Positions 18,362 through 27,436 of a DNA stretch of 64,000 nt are shown piece by piece. The translations under genes were made by a program, and so were the position numbers. A model generated the notes under the pieces. It searched no databases. It was not told where the DNA came from and saw only the letters and a list, made by a program, of their open reading frames with translations. Position 1 is the stretch's first letter, and every line of letters starts with the position of its first letter. The stretch spans positions 124,001-188,000 of the forward strand of contig NZ_CP124616.1 of the NCBI RefSeq assembly GCF_029958925.1, in the 5' to 3' direction. This stretch comes from Tropicibacter oceani. GTDB lineage: Bacteria > Pseudomonadota > Alphaproteobacteria > Rhodobacterales > Rhodobacteraceae.

Positions 18362-18793
18362 ATGCTGCGCAACATCCCCCCGATCCTGTCTCCAGAGCTG
18401 CTTTATACCCTGCGGGCCATGGGCCATGGCGACGAACTGGTGATTGGCGATGCCAATTTCCCCGCCGAATCCATCGGTCCGACCGCCCTGCGCCTTGACG
18501 GCATCCCCGCGACCCAACTGCTTGAGGCCGTGTTGACGCTGATGCCTCTGGACGCCTTTGTCGACAGCCCGGCCCATGTCATGCAGGTGGTCGGTGACCC
18601 CGACGCCGTGCCCGAGATCGTGCAGAAGTTCCAGGAAATCATCGACACCACCGCCGACATCCCCGCCCGCATCGCATCGCTGGAACGCTTTGATTTCTAT
18701 GACCGCGCCAGGACGGCCTTTGCTGTGGTCCAGACCGGCGAGACGCGGCTATATGGCAACATCATCCTGACCAAGGGCGTGATCGCCCCCTGA
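18362..18793 (+). CDS. RbsD/FucU-family sugar mutarotase
   Basis: This 143-residue protein has the family's N-terminal signature (SPELLYTLRAMGHGDELVIG), including the active-site His of MGHGD, and the C-terminal RLYGNIILTKGV strand. Members convert anomers of ribose or fucose before phosphorylation. FucU is the closer fit by motif spacing, but no fucose or ribose genes are nearby, so the substrate is open. AAGGAAG precedes the ATG. Only 3 bp separate its stop from that of the convergent aminopeptidase gene. Confidence 0.88.
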   Translation: MLRNIPPILSPELLYTLRAMGHGDELVIGDANFPAESIGPTALRLDGIPATQLLEAVLTLMPLDAFVDSPAHVMQVVGDPDAVPEIVQKFQEIIDTTADIPARIASLERFDFYDRARTAFAVVQTGETRLYGNIILTKGVIAP

Positions 18794-18796
18794 CGG

Positions 18797-20038
18797 TCAG
18801 GATGCCCATTCGCCCTTGCGAAAGACCGGAACACGGCTGCCATCGGGCTTGAGGCCGTCGATATCCGTCTCGGCCCCGCCGATCATCCAGTCGACATGGA
18901 TCATCGAACTGTTGCCGCCCTGTGCCGTGACCTGGTCTTCGCTCAGCGATGCGCCATCCAGGAAACACTTGGAATAACACTGGCCCAGCGCGATGTGACA
19001 GGCGGCGTTTTCGTCGAACAGCGTGTTGTAGAACAACAGCCCCGATTGCGAGATCGGAGAGCTGTGCGGCACCAAGGCCACCTCGCCCAGGCGCCGCGCG
19101 CCTTCGTCCGTATCCAGCAGCTTGAGCAGCACCGCCTCACCCTTCGAAGCGCGCGCCTCGGTGATCTTGCCGCCATCAAAGCGCACTTCGATCTCGTCGA
19201 TCAGGCTGCCCTGATGCGACAATGGCTTGGTCGAACGCACATGGCCCTCGACCCGGGCGGCATGGGGGGTGGTGAACACCTCTTCGGTGGGCATGTTCGG
19301 GTTGCACAAAACCCCGTTCTGCGCGGTCGAGGCTCCGCCGTGCCATTCGTGCCCATCCGCAAGCCCCACCTTCAGATCGGTGCCGGGCCCGGTGAAATGC
19401 AGCGCATCAAAGCGCTGGCCGTTCAGCCATTCGGTACGGGTGCGCAGCGCGGCGTTGTGCGCTTTCCATGCGGCCACCGGGTCATCACCCATCACGCGCG
19501 ATGCGGCAAAGATCGCCTCGGCCAAATTGGCCACGGCCGCGTCTTCGGGCAGATCGGGGAACATGCGCTTGGCCCAGGACGCCGTGGGATAGCTCAGGAT
19601 GGTCCAGTTGATCCTGAAATTCGCGATGTGTTCCAGCGCCGGACGGTAGGCGATGGAATTGGCCTTGCCGGCGCGCGCAACCTTGTCGGGGTCCTCGTCG
19701 GCCAGCAGCATGGGGTCGTCGCCGACGATGGCCATACGCGCCGCTCCGCCTTCGAAGGCGGCTGCCATGCCATCCAGCAACCATTTCGGCGCCTTGTCAA
19801 AGCTGGCATCGTGGCCATTGCGATAGCGCGCCAGCGTCAGTTCTTCGTCGGACAGGATCGGGGTCACGACGCCGGCGCCGGCGCGGTAAGCCGCCGCCGC
19901 GATGCGCCGCACCAGAGGCATGGCGGCGACGGGCGCGGTCAGGACCAGGTCCTGACCTTCCTGCAAGTTCAGACCAACGGAAATGGCCGCCTCTGCAAGG
20001 CGGTCGAGGGCGCGGGGATCAATGATGTCTTTTGTCAT
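18797..20038 (-). CDS. Aminopeptidase, M29 (thermophilic metalloprotease) family
   Basis: This 413-residue cytoplasmic peptidase has the M29 metal-site landmarks: a GLADGHEWHGG block, ARVEGHVRSTKPL, LFDENAACHIALGQCY (His ligand) and MIHVDWMIGG (His and Asp ligands). M29 enzymes are dimeric co-catalytic aminopeptidases of the AmpS/AmpT type. No signal peptide is present. It lies 69 bp downstream of the hydroxyacid dehydrogenase gene on the same strand and may be co-transcribed. Confidence 0.92.
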   Translation of the reverse strand: MTKDIIDPRALDRLAEAAISVGLNLQEGQDLVLTAPVAAMPLVRRIAAAAYRAGAGVVTPILSDEELTLARYRNGHDASFDKAPKWLLDGMAAAFEGGAARMAIVGDDPMLLADEDPDKVARAGKANSIAYRPALEHIANFRINWTILSYPTASWAKRMFPDLPEDAAVANLAEAIFAASRVMGDDPVAAWKAHNAALRTRTEWLNGQRFDALHFTGPGTDLKVGLADGHEWHGGASTAQNGVLCNPNMPTEEVFTTPHAARVEGHVRSTKPLSHQGSLIDEIEVRFDGGKITEARASKGEAVLLKLLDTDEGARRLGEVALVPHSSPISQSGLLFYNTLFDENAACHIALGQCYSKCFLDGASLSEDQVTAQGGNSSMIHVDWMIGGAETDIDGLKPDGSRVPVFRKGEWAS

Positions 20039-20107
20039 GGTCTCATGCTGTCAGGACTGTCGGGAAATGAAAAGGGCACACACGGGTCCCTGTCTGGCCA
20101 GCGGCAC

Positions 20108-21085
20108 CTAGCCACCGGTCCAGACTTCCGGATTGATCATGTGGATCGGCGCGCCCTCGGCATAGGCGTTGATCTGGTCGTAGATGTCACAAAACTGCAT
20201 GTCCAACTCATCCTCGGTGACAAAGCCGATGTGCGGGGTCGCGATGACATTGGGATGGTGGATCACCGGATCGTTGCGGTCGGTCAAGGGTTCGACGTCA
20301 AAGACATCCAGCGCTAGGCGCCCGGGCCGCCCCTGTTGCAGGGCGGACTGGATAGCCCCGGCTTCGACCAGACCAGAGCGCGAGGTATTCACGAAAGTCG
20401 CCGTGGGCTTCATCACCAGCAGGTCTGCGGTCGTGACCAACCCGCGCGTCTGCGGTGTCATCCGCACATGGATGCTGACGAAATCGCTGGTTTCAAAGAA
20501 TGCCTGGCGGCTTTCGGCCACCGTCTGGCCATCGGCCCGGGCCCGTGCGCGCCCCTCGTCCGAGCCCCACCAGACCACCTTCATCCCGAAGGCTTGGGCA
20601 AATTGCGCCACCTGTTTGCCGATCTTGCCATAGCCATACAGCCCCAGCACCCGTCCCTTCAGGGTTTGCCCCGGCGCCATCTGCCAGTTGCCCGCCCGCA
20701 GGGATGCCATCTGCTGCGGGATCTGCCGGGCCGACGCAAGGATCAGCGCAAAGGTCAGCTCAGCCGCCGCGATCGAGGGTTTTCCGGCGCTCATGTTGGA
20801 ACACAGCAGCACGTCCCGCGCGGTGCAGGCGGCAACGTCCACATGCGGATAGACCCCGCGCTGGCTGATCAGCTTCAGGGGCCCAAGGCGGTCCAGCAAC
20901 GCCGCCGTGACCGGGGTGCGTTCGCGGAACAGCACCAGCGCCTCGGCATCGTGCAAACGCTGCGCCAGAACATCAAGATCCTCGGTATGGTCGTTCCAGA
21001 CCGTCACGTCATGCCCCTGCAGGCGCGCAAACCCAGGCAGGGTTCGCAGCGTGTCGAACCAGTCATCAAGGATGTGAATTTTCAT
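20108..21085 (-). CDS. D-isomer-specific 2-hydroxyacid dehydrogenase
   Basis: This 325-residue NAD(P)-dependent dehydrogenase of the D-2-hydroxyacid family has the dinucleotide motif GLYGYGKIGKQVA. Catalytic Arg is in NTSRSGLVE, Glu in DVFDVEPL and His in ATPHIGFVTEDE. Substrate specificity is not readable; it is closest in style to phosphoglycerate/hydroxypyruvate dehydrogenase-like proteins. The ATG at 21085 (MKIHILDDWFD) is used, since the long upstream in-frame extension has no ribosome site or coding character. Confidence 0.92.
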   Translation of the reverse strand: MKIHILDDWFDTLRTLPGFARLQGHDVTVWNDHTEDLDVLAQRLHDAEALVLFRERTPVTAALLDRLGPLKLISQRGVYPHVDVAACTARDVLLCSNMSAGKPSIAAAELTFALILASARQIPQQMASLRAGNWQMAPGQTLKGRVLGLYGYGKIGKQVAQFAQAFGMKVVWWGSDEGRARARADGQTVAESRQAFFETSDFVSIHVRMTPQTRGLVTTADLLVMKPTATFVNTSRSGLVEAGAIQSALQQGRPGRLALDVFDVEPLTDRNDPVIHHPNVIATPHIGFVTEDELDMQFCDIYDQINAYAEGAPIHMINPEVWTGG

Positions 21086-21279
21086 GGTTTGATCTTTCGT
21101 TCTTGGCACGGGTTGCGCTGTTCGGGGCGAAGCTTGTCCCAGACGGGGCAGATCGTCCAGAGCCTTGACCGCACGCAAAGGGCAAGCGCCGTTTTGCGCG
21201 CGACCGACAGCCTCCCTTGGGCGTCGGCACTCCTGGCCTTGGCTGAGGAAGGCGGAGCTTGGGCGATCTGCGTCCCGCC

Positions 21280-23544
21280 CTAACCCGCCAGTGGCTTGCG
21301 GCTGCTTTGCGTCATCTGCAGAAGATAGCGCACCAGCTCGGGGGCGGGCATGGGCTGCGCCAGAAGAAAGCCCTGAAAGACCGTGCACCCGACAGCGCGC
21401 GCGGTCTGAAGCTGCTCGATGGTTTCGATGCCCTCGGCGCAGACGGAAATGTTCAAGGCATGGCCCATTTCCGCGATGCTGCCCAAAAGGCGCCGGTTCG
21501 AACGCGAATAAGGCGCAGCCTGAACAAGGCTTCGGTCGATCTTGAAACAATCGGGGCGCATTTTGAGCAGGCTGGTGACCGACGAATAGCCCGTGCCAAA
21601 GTCATCCACCTCGATGCGGAACCCGCGCTTTTTCAAGGCTTCGATATTGCTGGTGATCTGTATGCTCTGTTCATCCAGGCAGATCGATTCCAGAAGTTCC
21701 AGCGTGATGCGCGCCGGATCGACATTGATGCTGTCGATCTGCTCGATCAGACGTTCGTCATTCAGGCGGCGCAGGGATACGTTCACGGAAACCTGCGGGA
21801 CAGATATGCCCGCCTTGTCCCATTCCTCCAGGTCCGCCTTGGCCTGCTCCAGAATCCGGTGGTCGATTTCCCCTTCGATCTTGAGCGTATGGGCCAGCGC
21901 CATGAAATCGCCCGGCACGCTATGGCTGCCGTCGGCATGGCGCCAGCGGGCAAGCGCCTCGACGCCGACCAGCGTTTCGCCGTCGCTGGCGAATTGCGGC
22001 TGATAGAACGGAACGATCTGATTTTCGCTCAACGCTTCGAGCAGTTCCGAGCTGCCATGGCGCGCCGATTTCGGCTGCGGCACGCCCGGCGCGGTAAAGA
22101 CATAGCGATTCCGCCCGGCCTGTTTGGCCATGTACATGGCGTGATCGGCGCGGATCAGCTGTTCTTCGGGGGAAATATTCGCGGCTGCGTCGTGCTGGTG
22201 AATGCCCGCCGAAATGCCGATGCGGCATTTGCTTGTTCCGACCATGATCGGTGCGTTCATGCTGGCGATCAGCGCATTGGCCGTATCTTCCAGCTTTTTC
22301 CGGTCGATGCGGGCGCAGGTTTCGCTGTCCGGCTCAGGCGACAGGATCACCACGAATTCGTCGCCGCCACTGCGGATCAGGATGGCGTCGGGGCCCAGAA
22401 CCTTGCGCAGCCGCTCGGCCACAAGCGACAACAGCTGGTCACCCACCGCATGGCCATATCGGTCGTTCACCTCCTTGAAGCCATCAAGGTCCAGTGTCAT
22501 CAAGCCAGGATAGGGCAGACCCGCAATTTCCTTGAGCTTGCGATCCAGAAGCCGGCGATTGGGCAAGCCGGTCAAAGGGTCATGAAGGGCCAGCGCCTCG
22601 ACCTCGCGCCTTGCCGATTCCAACTGCCGTTCCCGTTGGCGCAGCATTGCAATCGTCTCGCGGCGCTGGTTCGCCATGTAGTTGGTCAAGGCAACCAGCG
22701 CGAGGGCGATCAGCCCGGCCGCCGCAAGAAAGGCTCGGAACGGGCCAATGGACAGGGTGCTGCCCCAGCCGGCGATCGGTTTGGCCATCACAGTCCACGA
22801 CCCGTTCGGAAACAGCACATGATCGGTAATCGGGGCATCCTGTCCGGACATCATCGGTCCGTAGAACTGCGGCCCATAGCGCCCTGTCCCGTCCCGCCCG
22901 AACATCGCGATTTCCAGATCAAGCTCGGGGTTGCTGACGCCGGCGTTGGAATACAGCTCGGGCAGATCCACGACCACGGACAGGATCCCCCAAAAGGCAT
23001 GGACGCCATCGACTTCGGCATAGACCGGGAATCGCCCGACCAGCGCCTGCCCGCCTTGCACCAGGTCCAAAGGACCCGCCAGGATGAATTCACCGCTGTC
23101 GCGCACGTGGTAGACGGCGGCCCGCTGCGCTTCGTTCCGGGTATAGTCCAGCCCCAAAGCCGAGGCATTGTGTGCCAAGGGATGTATCATCGTGACCACC
23201 AGGTTCGGCGCCGCGGCAAGATTTCTGATTTCCGGGACCTTCTCGATCAGCGGCCCGGCCAATTCGGCAAAACGATCTGGTGTCATGTCCGGTTCGGACG
23301 ACAGCGCCGCAACCAGAACCTGGGCGCCGCGGATCGGTGCGTTCACGCGGCGTTCCAGCCTTGTGGCCAAAATCGCCACCTCGTTGCGCACGCGGTCCCG
23401 TTCCTGCTGCAATTCGAATTGCAGGTTCGCATGGTCCGCAAATCCACTGGCCAGCACCACCACGACGGCGACCAGAAGCGTTGGCAGATATCTGCGCCAG
23501 ACAGGGGGCAGGGTGCCCTCGGAAAAGGATGCCGTTTCTTGCAT
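21280..23544 (-). CDS. Membrane-bound CHASE-GGDEF-EAL cyclic-di-GMP enzyme
   Basis: This 754-residue protein begins with a membrane helix (about 12-29) and a periplasmic CHASE-type sensor (about 60-200), then a second helix (about 262-282). A GGDEF domain follows (RSGGDEF near 391), then an EAL domain (VGVEALARW near 527). The EAL catalytic set looks complete (SVNVSL, LELLES, EVDDFGTG, CFKIDRS, CAEGIE, FQGFLLAQP). The GGDEF motif is intact, but the inhibitory RxxD site reads LGPD, so product inhibition is probably lost. The start is uncertain: a GTG six codons earlier is possible. Confidence 0.93.
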   Translation of the reverse strand: MQETASFSEGTLPPVWRRYLPTLLVAVVVVLASGFADHANLQFELQQERDRVRNEVAILATRLERRVNAPIRGAQVLVAALSSEPDMTPDRFAELAGPLIEKVPEIRNLAAAPNLVVTMIHPLAHNASALGLDYTRNEAQRAAVYHVRDSGEFILAGPLDLVQGGQALVGRFPVYAEVDGVHAFWGILSVVVDLPELYSNAGVSNPELDLEIAMFGRDGTGRYGPQFYGPMMSGQDAPITDHVLFPNGSWTVMAKPIAGWGSTLSIGPFRAFLAAAGLIALALVALTNYMANQRRETIAMLRQRERQLESARREVEALALHDPLTGLPNRRLLDRKLKEIAGLPYPGLMTLDLDGFKEVNDRYGHAVGDQLLSLVAERLRKVLGPDAILIRSGGDEFVVILSPEPDSETCARIDRKKLEDTANALIASMNAPIMVGTSKCRIGISAGIHQHDAAANISPEEQLIRADHAMYMAKQAGRNRYVFTAPGVPQPKSARHGSSELLEALSENQIVPFYQPQFASDGETLVGVEALARWRHADGSHSVPGDFMALAHTLKIEGEIDHRILEQAKADLEEWDKAGISVPQVSVNVSLRRLNDERLIEQIDSINVDPARITLELLESICLDEQSIQITSNIEALKKRGFRIEVDDFGTGYSSVTSLLKMRPDCFKIDRSLVQAAPYSRSNRRLLGSIAEMGHALNISVCAEGIETIEQLQTARAVGCTVFQGFLLAQPMPAPELVRYLLQMTQSSRKPLAG

Positions 23545-23576
23545 GATGTATTCACGTCCCACCCTGCATAAGCTGG

Positions 23577-23590
23577 TGGAAACGTTTCCA
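23577..23590. promoter_or_regulatory. Perfect 14-bp palindrome TGGAAACGTTTCCA
   Basis: The palindrome lies 33 bp upstream of the cyclic-di-GMP gene. A central CG flanked by AAA/TTT is the classic layout of LacI/GalR-family operators. No LacI-family gene is in the window, so any cognate regulator is encoded elsewhere. Confidence 0.5.
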
Positions 23591-23773
23591 ATTGGTTAAC
23601 GCGGCCCGAACTACAAAGATTGCAATGCAATTATACCTGATCGCCCCATCGTTCACAGACCCGAAATCCTGCCCGGCCCACATGCCCTTTGCGCGGGCTT
23701 TACGGCTCGATCGCCCGAAATACCTGCACAAACCGGCAGTTGCGGCCCTTGGGACCGTTTCCATCAGCTTCGC

Positions 23774-23809
23774 TTGATTTCAATCAAACGTTTGACTAAA
23801 CTTAGGTCC
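23774..23809 (+). promoter_or_regulatory. tetR promoter with operator in the spacer; leaderless start
   Basis: TTGATT (23774-23779) and TAAACT (23797-23802) form a -35/-10 pair with 17-bp spacing. The spacer holds the perfect 12-bp palindrome TCAAACGTTTGA (23784-23795). An overlapping dyad TTGATTTCAATCAA (23774-23787) covers the -35. The -10 ends 7 bp before the ATG at 23810 and no Shine-Dalgarno is present, so the transcript probably starts at or next to the ATG. Confidence 0.6.
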
Positions 23810-24451
23810 ATGACAACATCATCCGATGAACACAGCACGCGCACAGCCTTGATCGAAGCGGGGATGCACCTGTTCGGGCATCAAAGCTTTGACGGCACCT
23901 CGATTCGGGCCATTGCGCGCCGGGCCGGGGCAAATGTTGCCGCCATCACCTATCACTTTGGCGGAAAGGACGGGTTGCGTCTGGCCTGCGCCGAGGCCAT
24001 CGGCGACAAGATGAACGGCGTGGTTTCGCCCGCGCAGGCCCGCCCCCTGCCGCAATCCCCGCAGGCCGCCGAGGCCGAAATGCAGACCGCCATCCGCGGC
24101 CTTGTCGCGCTGATCCTGGGGTCGCAGGATGCGCGCGACATGGTCGCCTTTGTAATGCGCGAGCTGACCGTTCCGGGCACCGTCGCCGACCTGATCTTTG
24201 ACAGGGTGTTCCTGCCCCGCCACGACAGGCTGTGCCGGCTTTGGTCCGTGGCCACCGGTCAACCCGCCGATACGGATCACGTCAAACTGGTGGTCTTTTC
24301 CCTGATCGGGCAGATCGCCTATTTCCGCATCGCAGAACCCTTTGTCGCGCGGCGCATGGACTGGCCCGAGACAGGACCGCAGCAGGCCGAGCAGATCGCC
24401 CAGGTCCTGATCGGCAACCTGACCGCCATGATCGAAAGGAACCGGGCATGA
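23810..24451 (+). CDS. TetR-family repressor, CerR/CecR type
   Basis: This 213-residue regulator has an N-terminal TetR helix-turn-helix (TSIRAIARRAGANVAAITYHF, about 33-53) and a C-terminal domain of the CerR/YbiH type (FVMRELTVPG...RIAEPFVARRM). It begins an operon with HlyD, ABC ATPase and ABC permease genes, all with ATGA overlaps. This matches the order of E. coli cecR-ybhG-ybhFSR, where CecR represses the exporter. The palindromic operator over its own promoter suggests autorepression. Confidence 0.92.
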   Translation: MTTSSDEHSTRTALIEAGMHLFGHQSFDGTSIRAIARRAGANVAAITYHFGGKDGLRLACAEAIGDKMNGVVSPAQARPLPQSPQAAEAEMQTAIRGLVALILGSQDARDMVAFVMRELTVPGTVADLIFDRVFLPRHDRLCRLWSVATGQPADTDHVKLVVFSLIGQIAYFRIAEPFVARRMDWPETGPQQAEQIAQVLIGNLTAMIERNRA

Positions 24452-25398
24452 GCCTGTTGTGCAGCCTGCCGTTGATTGCCGCGTTGTTTTCAGCCTGCGA
24501 CGCGCCCGCGCCCTTTGCCACGGGCTATGTCGAAGGGGAATTCACGCTTGTCGCCCCGGTGGAAACCGCCCAGGTCCGCAAGGTTCTTGTGGCGCGCGGC
24601 GATCGGCTGGCCGCCGGCGCCCCCTTGGTCGAGATGGAGCGGCGCGACGCCGAAATCGCCCTGGCGCAGGCGGACGCCAACCTGGCCCAGGCCCAAAGCC
24701 AACTGGCCAACCTGCTCGAAGGCGCGCGCGACGCGGAAATCGAAGTGATCGAGGCCACGCTTGCCTCGGCCCGGCTTCAGGCTGAAGAGGCCGAGCGCGC
24801 CCGTGAACGCATCATCCAGCTGGCCGATCGCGGCGTGGTGACAAGCGCTCAGCGCGACGACGCCATCACGGCCGCGCAGGTGGCGCAGGCCCGGGTCACG
24901 CAGGTTTCGGCCGAACTGGCGGTGGCGCGCCTGCCTGCCCGACCGCAGGCCATCGCCCAGGCCAAGGCCGCCGTCAGCGCCGCCGAAGCCGCCCGTGACC
25001 AGGTGTCCTGGCGGTTGGATCAACGCCGGCTGTCGCTGCCCGAACCGGTCACCGTGATCGACATCATCCGGCAAGAAGGCGAAATTGCCGGCCCTTCCGC
25101 CCCCGTTCTGGCGGTGTTGGCGGACGGCGCCATAAAGCTGCGCCTTTACGTACCGCAAAGTTCTTATGCGCTGATCGCTGTCGGCGATCTGCTAAGGGTC
25201 AACTGCGATGGCTGCCCCTCGGGCGGGCAGGCGCGCATCAGCTATATCTCGGACGAGCCCGAATTCACCCCTCCGGTGATCTACTCGGTTCAGAACCGGC
25301 AGAAACTGGTCTATCTGGTCGAAGCGCGCCCCGAGCCGGGCAGCCCTTTGAAACCCGGGCAGATCGTCGATGTTGCCCTGCCAAAGCCCGCGCAATGA
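24448..25398 (+). CDS. HlyD-family periplasmic adaptor (YbhG-like)
   Basis: This 316-residue membrane-fusion protein links an inner-membrane ABC exporter to the cell envelope. The N-terminus MSLLCSLPLIAALFSACDAP looks like a lipoprotein signal (Cys 17), although Phe at -3 is atypical. A lipoyl half-motif (VRKVLVARGDRLAAGAPLVEME) is followed by a long coiled-coil hairpin (about 70-190, Ala/Gln/Glu-rich) and then the beta-barrel region. It is coupled to the upstream and downstream genes by ATGA overlaps. Confidence 0.9.
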   Translation: MSLLCSLPLIAALFSACDAPAPFATGYVEGEFTLVAPVETAQVRKVLVARGDRLAAGAPLVEMERRDAEIALAQADANLAQAQSQLANLLEGARDAEIEVIEATLASARLQAEEAERARERIIQLADRGVVTSAQRDDAITAAQVAQARVTQVSAELAVARLPARPQAIAQAKAAVSAAEAARDQVSWRLDQRRLSLPEPVTVIDIIRQEGEIAGPSAPVLAVLADGAIKLRLYVPQSSYALIAVGDLLRVNCDGCPSGGQARISYISDEPEFTPPVIYSVQNRQKLVYLVEARPEPGSPLKPGQIVDVALPKPAQ

Positions 25399-26318
25399 GC
25401 GCCCATGCCATCAGCGTCACCGGGCTGACCAAGCGGTTCGGCGACAAGACCGTGGTTGACCGGGTATCGCTGGATGTCCGCAAGGGCGAGATCCTGGGTT
25501 TCCTTGGCCCCAACGGGTCGGGCAAGACTACGACCATCCGCATGATGTGCGGCCTGCTGGAACCCGACGAAGGCAATGGCACGGTTCTGGGGCAGGACAT
25601 CCGCCGCGACCGCCGGGCGATCAAGCGTCGCGTCGGCTATATGACCCAGCGCTTTTCTTTTTACGAAGACCTGACCATTGCCGAGAACCTCGATTTTGTC
25701 GCCGGGCTTTACGGCATGGCACCCAAGGCCCAGGTGGTGCGCGACACGCTTCAGGACCTGGGCCTGACCAGCCGCCGCGACCAGTTGGCAGGATCGCTTT
25801 CGGGCGGCTGGAAACAGCGCCTCGCGCTGGCCGCCTGCATCATGCACAAGCCCGATCTTTTGATGCTGGACGAACCCACGGCAGGCGTCGACCCCAAGGC
25901 GCGGCGGGAGTTCTGGGACGAAATCCACCGCCTGGCGCAGGGCGGGCTGACTGTGCTGGTCTCGACCCACTACATGGACGAGGCCGAGCGCTGCCACCGC
26001 ATCGCCTATATCTCGTACGGCCAGCTGATCGCCCAGGGCACCGTCGCCGAGGTGCTGCAAGGCGCAGGGCTGACCACCATGATTGTCAGCGGTGACGCGG
26101 TCAGCGCGGCGGCCCAGGCGCTGCGCGGCGCCCCCGGCGTCGACCAGATCGCTCCCTTTGGCGCATCGCTGCACGTGGTCGGACAGGACGCGGCGGCGCT
26201 GGAAAGCTCGGTCAACCAGGTGGCCCGTCAGACCGGCTGCACGGCGGCGATGGCCGAAACCAGCCTCGAGGACGTTTTCATCCAGCTGATGGGGCAGACA
26301 AGGGACAACATGCGATGA
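25395..26318 (+). CDS. ABC exporter ATP-binding protein (YbhF-like, single domain)
   Basis: This 307-residue ABC ATPase has Walker A GPNGSGKTTT, the signature LSGGWKQRLALA (the usual Q/E-Q replaced by W-K-Q), Walker B LLMLDEPTAGVDP and the switch His in VSTHYMDEAERC. E. coli YbhF has two fused ABC domains, but here there is one, so the active transporter must use a homodimer. It probably partners the single permease encoded next. Confidence 0.95.
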   Translation: MSAHAISVTGLTKRFGDKTVVDRVSLDVRKGEILGFLGPNGSGKTTTIRMMCGLLEPDEGNGTVLGQDIRRDRRAIKRRVGYMTQRFSFYEDLTIAENLDFVAGLYGMAPKAQVVRDTLQDLGLTSRRDQLAGSLSGGWKQRLALAACIMHKPDLLMLDEPTAGVDPKARREFWDEIHRLAQGGLTVLVSTHYMDEAERCHRIAYISYGQLIAQGTVAEVLQGAGLTTMIVSGDAVSAAAQALRGAPGVDQIAPFGASLHVVGQDAAALESSVNQVARQTGCTAAMAETSLEDVFIQLMGQTRDNMR

Positions 26319-27436
26319 ACCGGTTCTTTTCGCTTGGTCGCCTTCGCGCGCTTCTGGTCAAGGAAAGCATCCAGATGCGCCGCGACCGCGTGACCTTTGC
26401 CATGATGCTGGGCGTGCCGCTGATGCAACTGATGCTATTCGGCTTTGCCATCAACACCGACCCCAAGGAACTGCCCGCCGTGCTGGTTGCCCCCACCCAG
26501 GACAGGTTCACCCGCGCCATGGTCAGCGCGCTTGAGCTGACGGGCTATTACCGCTTTACCGAAATGGGCGCGTCCGCCGCCCAGGCCGAGGCGATGATCG
26601 CACGCGGCGACGTGTCCTTTGTGGTCACCGTGCCGTCGGACTTTGGCCGCCGGGTCGAACGCGGCGACGGCGCCTCGATCCTGATCGAAGCGGACGCCAC
26701 CGACCCGTCGGTGGCCTCGGGCGCGATTTCTACGCTGTCGACGGTGGCCAGCTCGGCGCTGGAGCGCGAGGCCGGGTTTACCGCCCCCGCCGCCCCGGTC
26801 CAGATCATCGTGCACCGCCGCTATAACCCCGAAGGCATCACCCAATACAACATCGTCCCCGGTCTGCTGGGCGTGATCCTGCAATTGACCATGGTGATGA
26901 TGACCGCCATGGCCCTGACCCGCGAAACCGAACGCGGCACCATGGAAAACCTGTTGTCCATGCCCGCCACGCCGCTGGAAATCATGCTGGGCAAGGTGAT
27001 GCCCTACCTGGCGGTGGGCGGGGTGCAGGTGGTGGTGGTTCTGATCGCGGCAAAGCTGGTGTTCAACGTGCCTTTTGTCGGCTCCCTGCCGCTGGTCCTG
27101 GCCGGGATTTTCGTCTTTGTGCTGGCGCTGGTCATTCTGGGATACCTGATTTCGACCCTGTCGCGCACCCAGATGCAGGCGATGCAACTGACCTTTTTCT
27201 TTTTCCTGCCGTCGCTTTTGATCTCGGGTTTCATGTTTCCCTATCGCGGCATGCCACTGTGGGCGCAATGGCTGGGCGAGATCTTTCCCCTGACCCATTT
27301 CCTGCGCCTGATCCGGGCGGTCATGTTGAAAGGGGCGGACTTTGAAACGGTTGTCCGGTCGTTTGCGGCGCTTGGCCTGTTCACCTTGCTGCTGACGGTC
27401 CTTGCCCTGCTCCGGTTCCGGCGCACGCTGGACTAG
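26315..27436 (+). CDS. ABC-2 type exporter permease (YbhS/YbhR-like)
   Basis: This 373-residue membrane protein has one N-terminal helix (about 25-45), a large extracytoplasmic loop (about 50-170), and five to six helices in the C-terminal half. It carries the ABC-2 family marker LTRETERGTMENLLSMP between them. The cargo is unknown; the homologous E. coli system affects sensitivity to cefoperazone and chloramphenicol. Its TAG stop shares a CTAG tetramer with the stop of the convergent UPF0261 gene. Confidence 0.93.
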   Translation: MNRFFSLGRLRALLVKESIQMRRDRVTFAMMLGVPLMQLMLFGFAINTDPKELPAVLVAPTQDRFTRAMVSALELTGYYRFTEMGASAAQAEAMIARGDVSFVVTVPSDFGRRVERGDGASILIEADATDPSVASGAISTLSTVASSALEREAGFTAPAAPVQIIVHRRYNPEGITQYNIVPGLLGVILQLTMVMMTAMALTRETERGTMENLLSMPATPLEIMLGKVMPYLAVGGVQVVVVLIAAKLVFNVPFVGSLPLVLAGIFVFVLALVILGYLISTLSRTQMQAMQLTFFFFLPSLLISGFMFPYRGMPLWAQWLGEIFPLTHFLRLIRAVMLKGADFETVVRSFAALGLFTLLLTVLALLRFRRTLD

